Counted from the first letter of the stretch, positions 1 to 9,948 are shown. The stretch: DNA of 64,000 nt from an uncultured Oxalobacter sp. (GCA_934277985.1 CAKQWF010000001.1:124001-188000); one strand, 5' to 3'. Made by a program: numbers and translations. The notes: a model not told the origin generated them from the letters alone.

Positions 1-292
1 CATGTGCAGCTTCTGCGGGATGGACGAACATGGCAGGAGTCCCGGTCGAAGCCAGTGTTGCCGCGATTTTGCGGCCAATATGGCCGGATTTGCCGATGCC
101 GGAGACGACCACGCGTCCCTTGCAGTTAAGGAGCAGCGAGACGGACTGGACGAAATGCACGGCATCTTCCTGGAGAAAACGTTTTCTGAGGGTTTCCAGT
201 GCGTGTGCCTCAATCTGAAGTGTATCGTCCGCGAGTTTGAGCAGGCGATCCGTATCGATGGACGGTTTGTTTTGGGTGACTTCTTTGTTCAT
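1..292 (-). CDS. kdsD: Arabinose-5-phosphate isomerase KdsD, N-terminal part (cut by window edge)
   Basis: KdsD converts ribulose-5-phosphate to arabinose-5-phosphate, the first step toward the Kdo sugar of lipopolysaccharide. Reading leftward from the ATG at 292-290, about 97 residues are present. They end in the sugar-isomerase (SIS) domain start, with the motif GIGKSGHIGRKIAATLASTG followed by FVHPAEAAHG, which is typical of the KdsD/KpsF/GutQ family. The C-terminal SIS remainder and the CBS pair lie outside the window. It diverges from the CPA2 antiporter gene at 579, a pairing common in betaproteobacteria. No strong Shine-Dalgarno sequence is seen before this ATG. Confidence 0.9.
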   Translation of the reverse strand, partial: MNKEVTQNKPSIDTDRLLKLADDTLQIEAHALETLRKRFLQEDAVHFVQSVSLLLNCKGRVVVSGIGKSGHIGRKIAATLASTGTPAMFVHPAEAAH

Positions 293-578
293 GATGAAAG
301 TATAAACGAATTATCCGGGCATGAATCCTGCTTGTACGGCAAAATGATATGCCGGAAATTCAGGCATGTCTGTCGTATGGGGTATTTTACCGATGTTTGC
401 CGGTGGCGCGGATGTAACACTTCGTCACAAATGGGGAACATCGGGCAAAGACGAATTTGGATACAATAGCATCTGCATAAACGGGTATGTCCATGGGAAC
501 GTATGATGTAAAAGTGCGTTCCGCATAAAAGCGGACGGTCGTTTTTGTCTGTTAAATAAAGCGCAGTTATTCCATTTC

Positions 579-2564
579 ATGCAATCATCCCTAGAATTTG
601 TTTTGCTGATGCTGGGCGCCGCCGTGATCGGCGTGGTCATTTTCCGCTATCTTCAGCTGCCTTCGATTCTGGGGTATCTTGCCGTCGGTGTCGCAATTGG
701 TCCGCATTCGACAGGGCTGGTCAGCGATACGCAATCTCTTGAAGGGCTGGCCGAATTCGGGGTGGTTTTCCTGATGTTTACCGTCGGGCTGGAATTTTCC
801 CTGTCACAGTTGCTGGCCATGCGCAAAATCGTTTTCGGGCTGGGACTGGCTCAGGTATCGATTTCGATGGTGGGTTCCATCATTTTAACGTTTGCCATCG
901 TTTTCGTTTTGCCGCAGCTGGGAACGACGACATGGCAGGCGGCACTGGCTCTGGGGGGCGCATGGGCGATGTCTTCGACGGCGATCGTATCGAAGATGCT
1001 CGCGGAACGCATGGAACTTGAAACGGATTACGGGCGCCGTGTCATCGGCATTCTCCTGTTTCAGGATCTGGCGGTCGTGTTGCTGCTCATCATCGTGCCG
1101 ACGCTGGCGCATGGAACCGGCGATATTTTGCTGATCATCGGTATGGCGCTGGGCAAGACTGCGGTGGTGCTGGTGCTTTTGCTGTTTGTCGGCAAAAAGT
1201 TCATGAACAAGTGGCTCGAGATCGTGGCAAGGCGCAATTCTCAGGAATTGTTCATGCTGAACCTGCTTCTGATGACGCTGGGTGCGGCATGGATCACGGA
1301 ACAGGCAGGCCTTTCCATGGAACTCGGCGCTTTCATCGCCGGTATGCTGATTTCCGAGACGCGTTACAAAAACGAAGTGGATGTCGATATCAAGTCGTTC
1401 CGTGACGTATTGCTTGGCCTTTTCTTCATCACGATCGGCATGATGCTCGATATGAGTCTGGTACTCCACTACTGGTGGTTTGTCCTGCTCATTATCGTTT
1501 CCGCGTTCTTGTACAAGTTTGCGCTGGCTGCATGGCTGACGCGCCTGTTCGGCGCGTCGCGCGGGGTCAGTCTCAAAACCGGGTTGGCACTGGCTCAGGC
1601 GGGTGAATTCAGTTTCGTTCTGGTCAACCAGATATCCGGACTGCAAATGGTGGAACCATGGGTCGTGCAGGTTACGATGGCATCCATGGTGTTGTCGATG
1701 CTGGCGGCTCCGTTCATCATTCTCAATGCCGACAAGATCGTCATGCGTTTTTCGGCCAATGAATGGATACAGCAATCGCTGGAACTTACGAAAATCGCCA
1801 GCAGTTCGATGGCATTGCAGCGGCATGTCATTCTCGCCGGTTTCGGCAGAACCGGACAGAATATCGCGACCTTGCTCGAAGAAGAGCAGGTGCCTTATCG
1901 CGCACTCGATCTGGATCTGGAGAGAGTCAGGAAAGCGGAGGCTGCCGGTGCCAATGTGTCCTATGCCGACGCGACGCGCAGGGAAAGTCTGGTTGCGGCC
2001 GGTATTCACCGGGCCTCTTCCCTGATCATCACGTTCGCCAATATCCATGCGGCTTTGCGGGTGCTTTATTACGCCAAGGAACTGGCGCCGAATTTGCCGG
2101 TGATCGTGCGCAGTTACGATGATTCCGATTTCGACAAGCTCAAGGCAGCCGGGGCCGATGAAGTGGTTCCGGAAGTCATCGAAAGCAGTCTGGTACTGAC
2201 ATCACACGCTTTCATGGTATACGGTATTCCGACAAAACGTATCGTCAAACGCGCACAGGCTGCCAGAGCGTCGCGTTATGCCAGACTGAGGGAATATTTC
2301 CACGGTGAAACCGATGCCGTGCCGACGGATACCGAATCATACTGGCGCCTGCATGCCTTGCGTTTGCCTGCCGGTGCATCGGCGATCGGCAAGACCGTCG
2401 GCGAGCTGGATTTGCCGGCGAACCATGTCGAGATTACCGCTATCCGGCGAGGTACGGAGAAACTGACCGTAAAAGACGATCTGGTGTTTTGTGAAAACGA
2501 TGTGCTGGTATTGCGAGGGACATCCGAAGGTATCGCGATCGTCGAGGATTTATTGCTGAAATGA
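579..2564 (+). CDS. CPA2-family monovalent cation:proton antiporter (KefB/YbaL type)
   Basis: Inner-membrane cation/proton antiporter, probably K+/H+. The 661 residues form an N-terminal Na+/H+-exchanger domain of about 12-13 hydrophobic segments (residues 1-390). A cytosolic TrkA-N nucleotide-binding domain follows (about 412-530), with a Rossmann start AGFGRTGQ, and then a TrkA-C domain (about 575-660). This architecture and length match KefB/KefC/YbaL. The QAGEFSFVL segment near residue 345 is characteristic of the family. Which cation and which ligand gate the protein cannot be read from sequence. It starts with ATG directly before a membrane segment and is divergent from kdsD. Confidence 0.9.
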   Translation: MQSSLEFVLLMLGAAVIGVVIFRYLQLPSILGYLAVGVAIGPHSTGLVSDTQSLEGLAEFGVVFLMFTVGLEFSLSQLLAMRKIVFGLGLAQVSISMVGSIILTFAIVFVLPQLGTTTWQAALALGGAWAMSSTAIVSKMLAERMELETDYGRRVIGILLFQDLAVVLLLIIVPTLAHGTGDILLIIGMALGKTAVVLVLLLFVGKKFMNKWLEIVARRNSQELFMLNLLLMTLGAAWITEQAGLSMELGAFIAGMLISETRYKNEVDVDIKSFRDVLLGLFFITIGMMLDMSLVLHYWWFVLLIIVSAFLYKFALAAWLTRLFGASRGVSLKTGLALAQAGEFSFVLVNQISGLQMVEPWVVQVTMASMVLSMLAAPFIILNADKIVMRFSANEWIQQSLELTKIASSSMALQRHVILAGFGRTGQNIATLLEEEQVPYRALDLDLERVRKAEAAGANVSYADATRRESLVAAGIHRASSLIITFANIHAALRVLYYAKELAPNLPVIVRSYDDSDFDKLKAAGADEVVPEVIESSLVLTSHAFMVYGIPTKRIVKRAQAARASRYARLREYFHGETDAVPTDTESYWRLHALRLPAGASAIGKTVGELDLPANHVEITAIRRGTEKLTVKDDLVFCENDVLVLRGTSEGIAIVEDLLLK

Positions 2565-2566
2565 TG

Positions 2567-2604
2567 TGCATGACCGGCCTTTTTTTCGGTGCGCCGGTCA
2601 TGCA
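2567..2604. terminator. Inverted repeat between convergent antiporter gene and uvrA
   Basis: Perfect 12-bp arms TGCATGACCGGC (2567-2578) and GCCGGTCATGCA (2593-2604) enclose a 14-nt loop that itself contains seven T. It lies just after the antiporter stop and before the uvrA stop on the other strand, so it may end both transcripts. The T run being inside the loop rather than after the stem is unusual, so the call is tentative. Confidence 0.5.
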
Positions 2605-2615
2605 GGGTATGTGAC

Positions 2616-5489
2616 TTATGGTTTTTTGCGCGGTTTGAGCATGCCGTTCAAATAGCGTCCGGTTATGCTGGCGGATTTGCGTGCGATTTCTTCCGGTGTT
2701 CCGGTAGCGATGATTCTGCCGCCGCCCGCGCCGCCTTCCGGCCCTAGATCGACTATCCAGTCGGCGGTCTTGATGACATCGAGATTGTGTTCGATGACGA
2801 CGACGGTATTGCCCTGGTCGCGCAGACGGTGAATGACTTTCAGCAGCATGTCGATATCCTGGAAATGCAGGCCGGTCGTCGGTTCGTCCAGAATATAGAG
2901 GGTACGTCCCGTATCCCGTTTCGACAGTTCCAGTGAGAGTTTGACGCGCTGTGCTTCGCCGCCAGAGAGTGTGGTGGCGCTCTGTCCCAGACGGATATAT
3001 CCCAGCCCGACGTCGAGCAGGGTTTGCAGCCGTCTCGCGATGGCTGGAACCGGCCGGAAGAATTCGAACGCTTCCTCGACGGTCATGTTCAGCACGTCGG
3101 AAATATTCTTGTCCTTGTAAGCGATTTCCAGCGTTTCGCGATTGTAGCGTTTGCCGTGGCAGACGTCGCAGGGGACGTACATGTCCGGCAGGAAATGCAT
3201 TTCCACCTTGATGACACCGTCGCCCTGACAGGATTCGCAGCGGCCTCCCTTGACGTTGAAAGAAAAACGTCCGGCGGTATAGCCTCTCTCGCGGGCTTGC
3301 GGAACACCGGCGAACAGTTCCCGGATCGGAGTGAAAAGACCGGTGTAAGTCGCCGGATTCGAACGCGGTGTCCGGCCGATCGGTGCCTGATTGACGGAAA
3401 TGACCTTGTCGAAATGTTCCAGTCCCTCGATCGCTTCGTAAGGTGCGGGCTCGGTTTGCGAACCGTACAGATGGTGGGAGACGGCTGCATAGAGTGTATC
3501 GTTGATAAGGGTCGATTTTCCCGATCCCGAAACGCCGGTCACGCAGGTCAGCAGGCCGACAGGGAGTTCCAACGTGACGTTTTTCAGATTGTTGCCGGAA
3601 GCGCCGCGGATGACCAGTTGCCGTTCCTTGTCGGGTTTGACCCGTTTCGACGGTACATCAATGGACAGTGTCCCGTTGAGATATTTTGCGGTCAGCGATT
3701 GTCCGGATTGCAGGATTTCCTCAGGTGAACCACTGGCCACGACGTTGCCGCCATGTACCCCGGCGCCTGGTCCCATATCGACGATGAAATCCGCCGTCCG
3801 GATGGCGTCTTCATCGTGTTCCACGACGATGACGGTATTGCCGATGTCGCGCAAGTGCTTGAGTGTGGCGATCAACCGGTCGTTGTCGCGCTGGTGCAAT
3901 CCGATAGACGGTTCGTCCAGCACATACATGACGCCGGTCAACCCGCTGCCGATCTGCGAGGCAAGACGGATACGCTGGGATTCGCCGCCGGAGAGCGTTT
4001 CCGCGCTGCGGTCCAGCGACAGATAGTCCAGACCGACATTGTTCAGGAAATGCAAACGCGAGACGATTTCGTTGATGATGCGTTTGGCGATGTCTTTTTT
4101 TGCGCCGGTCAGCGACAGATTTTCGAAATAGGTCAGTGCTTCGTCCAACGGCAGGCGGGTCAGTTCGTGAATGGCATGTTTTTGCTCGCCTTCGCCAACC
4201 ATGACGAAGCGTGCTTCGGTCCTGAGACGTGCGCCATGACATGCGGGGCAGGCACGTTCGTTGATGAGTTTGGCAAGGTCTTCACGAACTGCCATGGAAT
4301 CGGTTTCGCGATAGCGGCGTTCCAGATTGTTCAGGATGCCTTCAAAGCTGTGTTCGCGTATCCACGGACGGCCGTGGCTGTTCAGATAAGTGAACGGTAT
4401 TTTTTCTTTTCCGGAACCGTACAGTACGATATGACGGATATTTTCCGGCAGTTCTTCGTAAGGCGTATTGATATCGAAATGGTAGTGATCCGCCAGGTTT
4501 TGCAACATCTGGAAATAAAACGGATTGCGCCGGTCCCAGCCCTTGACTGCGCCTGCCGCCAGCGACAGGCCCGGAAAGAGGACGACACGTGCCGGGTCGA
4601 AAAATTCGATGTGTCCAAGACCGTCGCATTCAGGACATGCCCCCATCGGATTGTTGAACGAAAACAGTCTCGGTTCCAGTTCGTGCAGCGAGTAGCCGCA
4701 TTCAGGACAGGCGAACTGGTTGGAAAAAACCTGTTCTTCGCCGGTGTCCATATTGACGGCCAGCGCACGGCCTTCTGCGATGCGCAATGCTGTCTCGAAA
4801 CTTTCCGCCAGACGTTGCTTGATGTCCGGGGTGATTCTGACGCGGTCGACTACGACGTCGATGGTGTGTTTTTCGTTTTTTTTCAGTGCGGGCAATTCAT
4901 CCACATCGACGACGGTTGCCGGGCGGGTACCGCTTTTGACGCGGAAACGGATGAAACCCTGTGCCTGCATCTGTTCGAACAGATCGGCGTGTTCACCTTT
5001 GCGGTTTGCGACGACCGGTGCCAGAATCATCAGTCGCGTGCCTTCAGGCATGGCCAGAACCGTATCGACCATCTGGGATACGGACTGGGCGGTCAGCGGG
5101 TTTTCCGGATGCTGCGGACAATGCGGCGTGCCGACGCGGGCGAACAGCAGCCGCAGATAGTCGTAGATTTCGGTGACGGTGCCGATGGTCGATCGCGGAT
5201 TATGCGAAGTGGCTTTCTGATCGATGGCGATAGCCGGGGACAGGCCCTCGATCAGGTCCACATCCGGTTTTTCCATCAGTTGGAGAAACTGGCGTGCATA
5301 GGCAGAGAGTGATTCGACATAACGCCGCTGGCCTTCAGCATACAGGGTATCGAAAGCCAGCGATGATTTTCCGGACCCAGAGAGGCCGGTAATGACGATC
5401 AGTTTATTGCGCGGCAGGTCAATTGCGATATTTTTCAGATTGTGTGTTCTTGCGCCGCGGATAACGATTTTTTCTTGATTTTCCGACAT
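2616..5489 (-). CDS. uvrA: Excinuclease ABC subunit A (UvrA)
   Basis: UvrA is the damage-sensing ATPase of nucleotide excision repair; it loads UvrB onto DNA lesions. The 957-residue protein has two ABC modules. The first has Walker [10 protein letters not shown] near residue 35 and signature LSGGESQR near 495. The second has Walker [10 protein letters not shown] near 650 and signature LSGGEAQR near 835, followed by LDEPTTGLH. Zinc-binding cysteine pairs are visible (CPECGYS...CPECDGLG and CESCQGDG...CDVCHGKRY). The length is normal for proteobacterial UvrA. It diverges from ssb, and a LexA-box match lies 32 bases upstream of its start, which suggests SOS induction. Confidence 0.98.
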   Translation of the reverse strand: MSENQEKIVIRGARTHNLKNIAIDLPRNKLIVITGLSGSGKSSLAFDTLYAEGQRRYVESLSAYARQFLQLMEKPDVDLIEGLSPAIAIDQKATSHNPRSTIGTVTEIYDYLRLLFARVGTPHCPQHPENPLTAQSVSQMVDTVLAMPEGTRLMILAPVVANRKGEHADLFEQMQAQGFIRFRVKSGTRPATVVDVDELPALKKNEKHTIDVVVDRVRITPDIKQRLAESFETALRIAEGRALAVNMDTGEEQVFSNQFACPECGYSLHELEPRLFSFNNPMGACPECDGLGHIEFFDPARVVLFPGLSLAAGAVKGWDRRNPFYFQMLQNLADHYHFDINTPYEELPENIRHIVLYGSGKEKIPFTYLNSHGRPWIREHSFEGILNNLERRYRETDSMAVREDLAKLINERACPACHGARLRTEARFVMVGEGEQKHAIHELTRLPLDEALTYFENLSLTGAKKDIAKRIINEIVSRLHFLNNVGLDYLSLDRSAETLSGGESQRIRLASQIGSGLTGVMYVLDEPSIGLHQRDNDRLIATLKHLRDIGNTVIVVEHDEDAIRTADFIVDMGPGAGVHGGNVVASGSPEEILQSGQSLTAKYLNGTLSIDVPSKRVKPDKERQLVIRGASGNNLKNVTLELPVGLLTCVTGVSGSGKSTLINDTLYAAVSHHLYGSQTEPAPYEAIEGLEHFDKVISVNQAPIGRTPRSNPATYTGLFTPIRELFAGVPQARERGYTAGRFSFNVKGGRCESCQGDGVIKVEMHFLPDMYVPCDVCHGKRYNRETLEIAYKDKNISDVLNMTVEEAFEFFRPVPAIARRLQTLLDVGLGYIRLGQSATTLSGGEAQRVKLSLELSKRDTGRTLYILDEPTTGLHFQDIDMLLKVIHRLRDQGNTVVVIEHNLDVIKTADWIVDLGPEGGAGGGRIIATGTPEEIARKSASITGRYLNGMLKPRKKP

Positions 5490-5520
5490 TGAAAAAGCAG
5501 TCCCGTTAATGAATGGCAGA

Positions 5521-5536
5521 CTGTGAATGCATACAG
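5521..5536. promoter_or_regulatory. LexA (SOS) box between uvrA and ssb
   Basis: The sequence CTGTGAATGCATACAG matches the LexA consensus CTGT-N8-ACAG perfectly in both half sites. It lies in the divergent uvrA/ssb intergenic region, 32 bases upstream of the uvrA ATG, where enterobacteria also carry an SOS box. It could control uvrA and possibly ssb. Confidence 0.8.
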
Positions 5537-5644
5537 GTCAATCCATTATCATAACGTATTTGACAGTCTTTCACAGAGAGCTCGTATCCTGTGCACGATG
5601 GCAGGAATGTCGCTGATTTTTGCGTCTGGTCGCCGACTGTGTCA

Positions 5645-5650
5645 TATAAT
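5645..5650 (+). promoter_or_regulatory. Candidate -10 element of ssb
   Basis: A consensus TATAAT hexamer lies 47 bases upstream of the ssb ATG. No convincing -35 element is seen at the normal spacing, so only the -10 is reported. It is more than 100 bases from the LexA box, so ssb may have an SOS-independent promoter. Confidence 0.4.
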
Positions 5651-5697
5651 GCAGTTTTGTTTACATTATCACCATTCATTCCCATCAGGAGAGAGTC

Positions 5698-6162
5698 ATG
5701 GCATCGATCAACAAGGTCATTATCGTCGGCAATCTCGGCCGCGATCCGGAAAACCGATATATGCCGAGCGGCGAACAGGTTACCAGTATTGCGGTTGCCA
5801 CGACTGATCGCTGGCGCGACAAGGCGACCGGTGACATGAAGGAACAGACCGAATGGCACCGCATTTCCTTTTTCGGCAAACTTGCCGAAATCGCCGGCCA
5901 GTATCTGAAGAAGGGATCGCAGGTTTATGTCGAAGGGCGTATCCGGACACGCAAATATACTGACCGCGAAGGAATCGAACGTTATGCTACCGAAATTATC
6001 GGGGATACCATGCAGATGCTGGGCAGCCGTCAGGGTGCCGGTGATCCGCCGGAAGATCGTGGTTACCAGCCCGCCGCTCGTCAGACCCAGGGTAATGCCG
6101 CCCGCCAGCCCGCAAGCCGTGCGCCGGGATTGTCAGACATGGATGACGATATTCCGTTCTGA
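5698..6162 (+). CDS. ssb: Single-stranded DNA-binding protein
   Basis: SSB coats single-stranded DNA during replication, repair and recombination. The 154 residues comprise an N-terminal OB fold (about 1-105, [20 protein letters not shown]), a Pro/Gln/Arg-rich flexible linker, and the conserved acidic tip DMDDDIPF that recruits partner proteins. An AGGAGAG Shine-Dalgarno sequence precedes the ATG. It is divergent from uvrA and ends just before a hairpin terminator. Confidence 0.98.
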   Translation: MASINKVIIVGNLGRDPENRYMPSGEQVTSIAVATTDRWRDKATGDMKEQTEWHRISFFGKLAEIAGQYLKKGSQVYVEGRIRTRKYTDREGIERYATEIIGDTMQMLGSRQGAGDPPEDRGYQPAARQTQGNAARQPASRAPGLSDMDDDIPF

Positions 6163-6184
6163 AAACGAAGTGAAAACGCAATGA

Positions 6185-6215
6185 GCCGGCTTCGGGTTCC
6201 CGAGCCGGCCTTTTT
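6185..6215 (+). terminator. Rho-independent terminator after ssb
   Basis: GCCGGCTTCGGG (6185-6196) pairs with CCCGAGCCGGC (6199-6209) with one bulged T, followed by a run of five T (6211-6215). Because it ends the ssb transcript, the in-frame ATG at 6181 is a poor start for the next gene. Confidence 0.8.
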
Positions 6216-6270
6216 GTTGTCTGTCTGGAATGTGCGGTATCGGCCGGTAAGCCGCTTTTTCACTACAGTT

Positions 6271-7461
6271 ATGGGTATGAAAATCAGGATAACCCCTTTC
6301 GCATGGGTCTGTTTCTCGATGTGCGTCGGCGTGATGGGAACGGCACTTATCAGTCCATTGTATGCGTTGTACAAGCAGGGGTGGCAACTGTCCAACAGTG
6401 ATGTTACGCTGGTTTACACGGCGTATATGGGAGGTGCTTTTTTCGGATTGATGTGTCTGGGGCGTTTGCCGGACAAGATGGGTTTTTTGTCCGTCATGAA
6501 AAAAGGACTGATGCTCATGGGGATCGGGACGCTGGCAAGCATGCTGGCCAGTAATGTCCTGATACTCGATGGCGGGCGTTTTATGGTCGGAATCGCGTCG
6601 AGTATGTTGACGACGAGTGCTTCTGTCGGTCTGGTTCAGCTTTCGGTGAAAAACGGGAACCTCCAGCGTGCCGCGACGATCACCAGTCTGTTGATCGCTT
6701 TCGGCTTCGGGCTGGGGCCGCTGGTCGGCGGTATCATGGGGCAGTGGCTGCCTTCCCCACTGAGGACGACTTATATACCGACCTTGTTGCTCGGGCTGTT
6801 TGCCGTCGTTGCACTGGGCCGTCTCGATATCGAAGATGGTCGGAAAGGAAGACCGGATTTTCGCGATTTTCTTCCGAAACTGGTATGGGCGGACCGGCCG
6901 CGCTCACTGGTTTTCTTTTTGTCGAGTTTGTGTGCCTTTATCGCATTCGGCATATTCGGTTTGTATGCGTCGATGGTGCCGGTTTTCCTGCGTGACATGT
7001 TGCCCTGGCATGGCCCGTTCGTAAGCGGGACGTCAATCGCCATGATCCTGTTTCTGTCCGCCGGTGTGCAATTGTTTGCCGGCCGACTGCCGACACGGTG
7101 GAGCGGTTTTGCCGGCTTGCTGCTTCTGGCGTCCGGGCTGGCGCTGTTGCTTTCCGATATGTGGTTGCATTCTGTACCGGTATTCATACTGAGTGTGCTG
7201 GTCACTGCGACCGGACATGGTATGTCGACCCTGGCGGGTATCACGATGGTCAACCGGCTGGCCGATACGCATAACCGTTCCGGCATGATTTCGACTTATC
7301 TGATGATCGGGTATATCGGCAGTATGCTGCCCTTGCTTTTGATGGGCTGGATGGCCGACCGTTGGGGTATGGACTGTGCATTGACCGTGTTTTGTTCGTT
7401 CATGATGGCGCTATGCGTGACTGTTGCCGTCAGTTTTTTCCGTCATCCCGGAGTGCGCTAG
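6271..7461 (+). CDS. Major facilitator superfamily transporter
   Basis: Inner-membrane secondary transporter of about 397 residues with some 12 hydrophobic segments; substrate unknown. The loop after segment 2 carries LGRLPDKMG, the MFS motif A (G-x-L-x-D-x-x-G), and the first half contains FGLGPLVGG of the drug-exporter-like motif C. An upstream in-frame ATG at 6181 lies inside the ssb terminator. ATG 6271 (or 6277, MKIRITPFAW) just before segment 1 is therefore preferred. It sits between ssb and a convergent second MFS gene, and context does not reveal the substrate. Confidence 0.85.
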   Translation: MGMKIRITPFAWVCFSMCVGVMGTALISPLYALYKQGWQLSNSDVTLVYTAYMGGAFFGLMCLGRLPDKMGFLSVMKKGLMLMGIGTLASMLASNVLILDGGRFMVGIASSMLTTSASVGLVQLSVKNGNLQRAATITSLLIAFGFGLGPLVGGIMGQWLPSPLRTTYIPTLLLGLFAVVALGRLDIEDGRKGRPDFRDFLPKLVWADRPRSLVFFLSSLCAFIAFGIFGLYASMVPVFLRDMLPWHGPFVSGTSIAMILFLSAGVQLFAGRLPTRWSGFAGLLLLASGLALLLSDMWLHSVPVFILSVLVTATGHGMSTLAGITMVNRLADTHNRSGMISTYLMIGYIGSMLPLLLMGWMADRWGMDCALTVFCSFMMALCVTVAVSFFRHPGVR

Positions 7462-7479
7462 CTGGATGGATCGGTTGCC

Positions 7480-7494
7480 CTGTCCCGGGGACAG
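7480..7494. terminator. Short palindrome between convergent MFS genes, probable terminator
   Basis: CTGTCC (7480-7485) and GGACAG (7489-7494) form a tight hairpin, followed within a few bases by a run of T on the + strand (ttcatttttt). It lies between the 3' ends of the MFS genes at 6271-7461 and 7496-8668. The GGGGACAG half also resembles the motifs that flank the transposase-like gene at 16.6-17.3 kb. Confidence 0.45.
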
Positions 7495-7495
7495 T

Positions 7496-8668
7496 TCATT
7501 TTTTCTGCAAGCCGGTAATGATCCGTTTTCCGGCCAGCCAGACCACCAGGGCAAAAATACCTGTGGCGCACAGTGCCATACTGAAGCTGCCGGTGTATTC
7601 CCTGACGGTACCCAGTACCAGGGTCAGCATGACGTTGGCGATATTGGCGATCATGTTCATGAATCCGGCGGCGGTAGCCAGATAAACCGGCGACATGACA
7701 CTGCCTGTCAGGCTGAAGATGGAGCCGTAATTGGAACCGCCGAGAATGGCGAGCAATATGCCGACTGCCAGCCCGATGCCTGGATGACCGGTCAATCCCA
7801 GTACGATATAGAGAATGCCGATTGCCAAAACGGCGGTGTTGGTGATCCAGCTGCGTGAAAACCAGCGCAATAATGTGCTGCCGTAGGCACGGCCCAGTGT
7901 GCCGGCCAGCAGAACGAAACCGGTAGCCAGACTCCATGTCATGGCTGTGCTGGTTTCATCCATATCTGCCAGAATGGACGGGAGCCATTGGCCGAGATTG
8001 TTCAATGTGCCGTAAGACAAACCGTGGAACATGCCAAGCGCCCAGATCGGAACGGAGGTAGAAACGGTACGGAGTGCCTGAAGCAGGTTGCCCAGCGAAC
8101 CGGATGATGTGCTGGCGTTTTTACGGATATGGGCCGGCAGGAACAGTGACAAAACGGTAACGGTTACAGCCAGTGCAGCCGGGATGAGATAAGAGAAACG
8201 CCATGCCTGATCGCCGAGATAGGGCAGTGTGACGAAGGGCAGCATGGTGCCCAGACAGAAAGCGGCGCCTTGTATGCCTTGTGCCTGTGCGACTTTTTCG
8301 GGAGGGGCCAGCATGCCGGTCACCTTGACGCCTGCCAGAAACAGGGTGCCGGAACTCAATCCGGCCATGAAACGCAATCCGGTCGCGAGCATCGGGTTGT
8401 CTGGGGCGACAAATGGCAGGCAATTGGCGACGACAGCAATGGCGATGGCGATCAGAAAGCCACGGTATACGCCGATTTTGTCGAGAATCAGGCCGGCCGG
8501 AAGCTGGACCAGGCTGTGTGACCAGAGCAGGCCGCTCAAAAAGAGGGAAAGGCCGGCATAACCGATACCGAACAGGGACATGAATTGCGTGCTGAGCGGC
8601 GCGACACTCATGAAAAAATATCCTGCGCTGATACTGATGATGGCGGGAAACCAGATGATCGAAAACAT
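7496..8668 (-). CDS. Major facilitator superfamily transporter (12 TM)
   Basis: Inner-membrane secondary transporter of about 390 residues when started at the ATG at 8668, which lies directly before the first hydrophobic segment (MFSIIWFPAIISISAGYFF). Motif A appears as GLILDKIGVYRG. The frame stays open for about 100 residues upstream. Starts at 8821 (MFRHLFRKRINRKQKK) or further out would add a basic N-terminal extension, so the start is uncertain. No strong Shine-Dalgarno sequence supports any of them. It falls in the broad organic-anion/nitrate-like MFS group; the substrate is not determinable. It is divergent from the ZIP transporter gene. Confidence 0.82.
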   Translation of the reverse strand: MFSIIWFPAIISISAGYFFMSVAPLSTQFMSLFGIGYAGLSLFLSGLLWSHSLVQLPAGLILDKIGVYRGFLIAIAIAVVANCLPFVAPDNPMLATGLRFMAGLSSGTLFLAGVKVTGMLAPPEKVAQAQGIQGAAFCLGTMLPFVTLPYLGDQAWRFSYLIPAALAVTVTVLSLFLPAHIRKNASTSSGSLGNLLQALRTVSTSVPIWALGMFHGLSYGTLNNLGQWLPSILADMDETSTAMTWSLATGFVLLAGTLGRAYGSTLLRWFSRSWITNTAVLAIGILYIVLGLTGHPGIGLAVGILLAILGGSNYGSIFSLTGSVMSPVYLATAAGFMNMIANIANVMLTLVLGTVREYTGSFSMALCATGIFALVVWLAGKRIITGLQKK

Positions 8669-9000
8669 GGTGTATGCGGTGTAACAGTAACTGGCCAGTA
8701 GCGAAAGGGCGACAAGCGTACAGGCTGGCTTTTCGTCTGGCAATATACCCAAGCACGGGTATGAACAAAAATACTTTTTTTGTTTTCGATTTATACGTTT
8801 TCTGAATAAATGTCGGAACATGACGGCAAAGTCGGTCGTATCGTACGGGGATTTGGTAACTGGGATATACTCGATCGGTGATGGCGGAAGGCAAGATGCC
8901 GTTTTTGCATGCCGGTATTTTCGGATACCGCGTTGAGGGGGTTGAACCATGCTGACGATAATGTCTGGCATGCGACTGGCGAATGGATTTTGGACAACAT
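8669..9000. other. Divergent intergenic region between MFS and ZIP genes
   Basis: About 330 bases without a confident gene. The minus strand stays open in the MFS frame, so part of it could encode an N-terminal extension of that protein. It includes an A/T-rich patch (8765-8815) and should hold promoters for both flanking genes, but no convincing -35/-10 pair or known regulator box was found. Confidence 0.5.
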
Positions 9001-9948
9001 ATGGAACAGGGACAAATGAAACCGCAGGACAAGAACCGGGCCGGTAGCTGGTGGCTGGCCTGTATGCGTTATTCAGGCAAGCACTGGTTCTATGCCGCTT
9101 TTCTTTTGCTCTCTTTGTTGACCATACAGGTACTGTTCATCCAGAGCCTGTTTCATCTCGTATCCGACGGTGTCGGACTGGCGATGCAATATGCGGTTGC
9201 AGGTGGTTTGGCGGGGTTCGCCGGGACTGCACTGGGCGCCGTCCCGGCACTGGTGCTGAAACGGTTGCCTGCCTATGTCGAGGATACCATGTTGGGTTTT
9301 GCAGCCGGCATGATGATGTCGGCCAGTGCGTTTTCGCTGATTTTGCCGGGACTTGACGCCGGGGCATCCATGACGGGGAACAAGGTTTACGGCGCCGGTA
9401 TTGTCGTTCTGGGCATGGCGCTGGGCGTTGTGTTGATGCTGAGTCTGGACAAATTCACGCCGCATGAGCATGAAACGATCGGATCGTTCGGCCCTGGCAA
9501 TGACCGTTTCAACAAGGTTTGGTTGTTTGTGTTCGCGATTTCACTGCACAATTTGCCGGAAGGCATGGCGATCGGTGTCGGATTCTCGCATGCCGATCTG
9601 GCGATCGGCTTGCCGTTGACGATCGCCATCGTGTTGCAGGATATTCCGGAAGGGCTTGCCGTCGCGCTGGCGTTGCGAAGTGCAGGTGTCAGCCGTTTGA
9701 AGGCCGTTCTGATTGCCGGTGCGTCCGGGCTGTTCGAGCCGCTGGGCTCGCTGTTGGGGATCGGTTTGTCCAGCGGTCTGGCGTTGTCGTATCCGATCGG
9801 GCTGGGATTCGCGGCAGGCGCCATGCTGTTTGTCGTGTCTCATGAGGTGATTCCGGAGACGCATCGCAACGGACATCAGACACCGGCGACAGTTGGATTG
9901 ATGGCGGGTTTTGCTCTCATGATGGTGCTGGATACGACATTGGGTTGA
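9001..9948 (+). CDS. ZIP-family metal transporter
   Basis: Inner-membrane importer of divalent metals, usually zinc and also iron or manganese. The roughly 315 residues have about eight membrane segments. The two family signatures are present: HNLPEGMAIGVGF (near residue 182) and QDIPEGLAVALAL (near 212), which supply the His/Glu/Pro residues of the metal channel in ZIP segments 4 and 5. A further conserved HEVIPETHRNGH lies near the C-terminus. ATGs at 8983, 9001 and 9016 are in frame; 9001 is a compromise because GGA precedes it. The N-terminus is longer than E. coli ZupT and contains an extra hydrophobic segment. Confidence 0.9.
   Translation: MEQGQMKPQDKNRAGSWWLACMRYSGKHWFYAAFLLLSLLTIQVLFIQSLFHLVSDGVGLAMQYAVAGGLAGFAGTALGAVPALVLKRLPAYVEDTMLGFAAGMMMSASAFSLILPGLDAGASMTGNKVYGAGIVVLGMALGVVLMLSLDKFTPHEHETIGSFGPGNDRFNKVWLFVFAISLHNLPEGMAIGVGFSHADLAIGLPLTIAIVLQDIPEGLAVALALRSAGVSRLKAVLIAGASGLFEPLGSLLGIGLSSGLALSYPIGLGFAAGAMLFVVSHEVIPETHRNGHQTPATVGLMAGFALMMVLDTTLG

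Noticed and set aside
885..2048. 387-codon open frame opposite the CPA2 antiporter gene
   Set aside because: Antisense shadow; hydrophobic codons read backwards give polar residues.
3753..5312. 519-codon open frame opposite uvrA
   Set aside because: It is fully antisense to a well-conserved gene; no recognisable domain; explained by the codon bias of uvrA.
6181..6270. Upstream start of the first MFS gene at 6181
   Set aside because: The extra 30 residues are the translated ssb terminator hairpin and do not resemble an MFS N-terminus.
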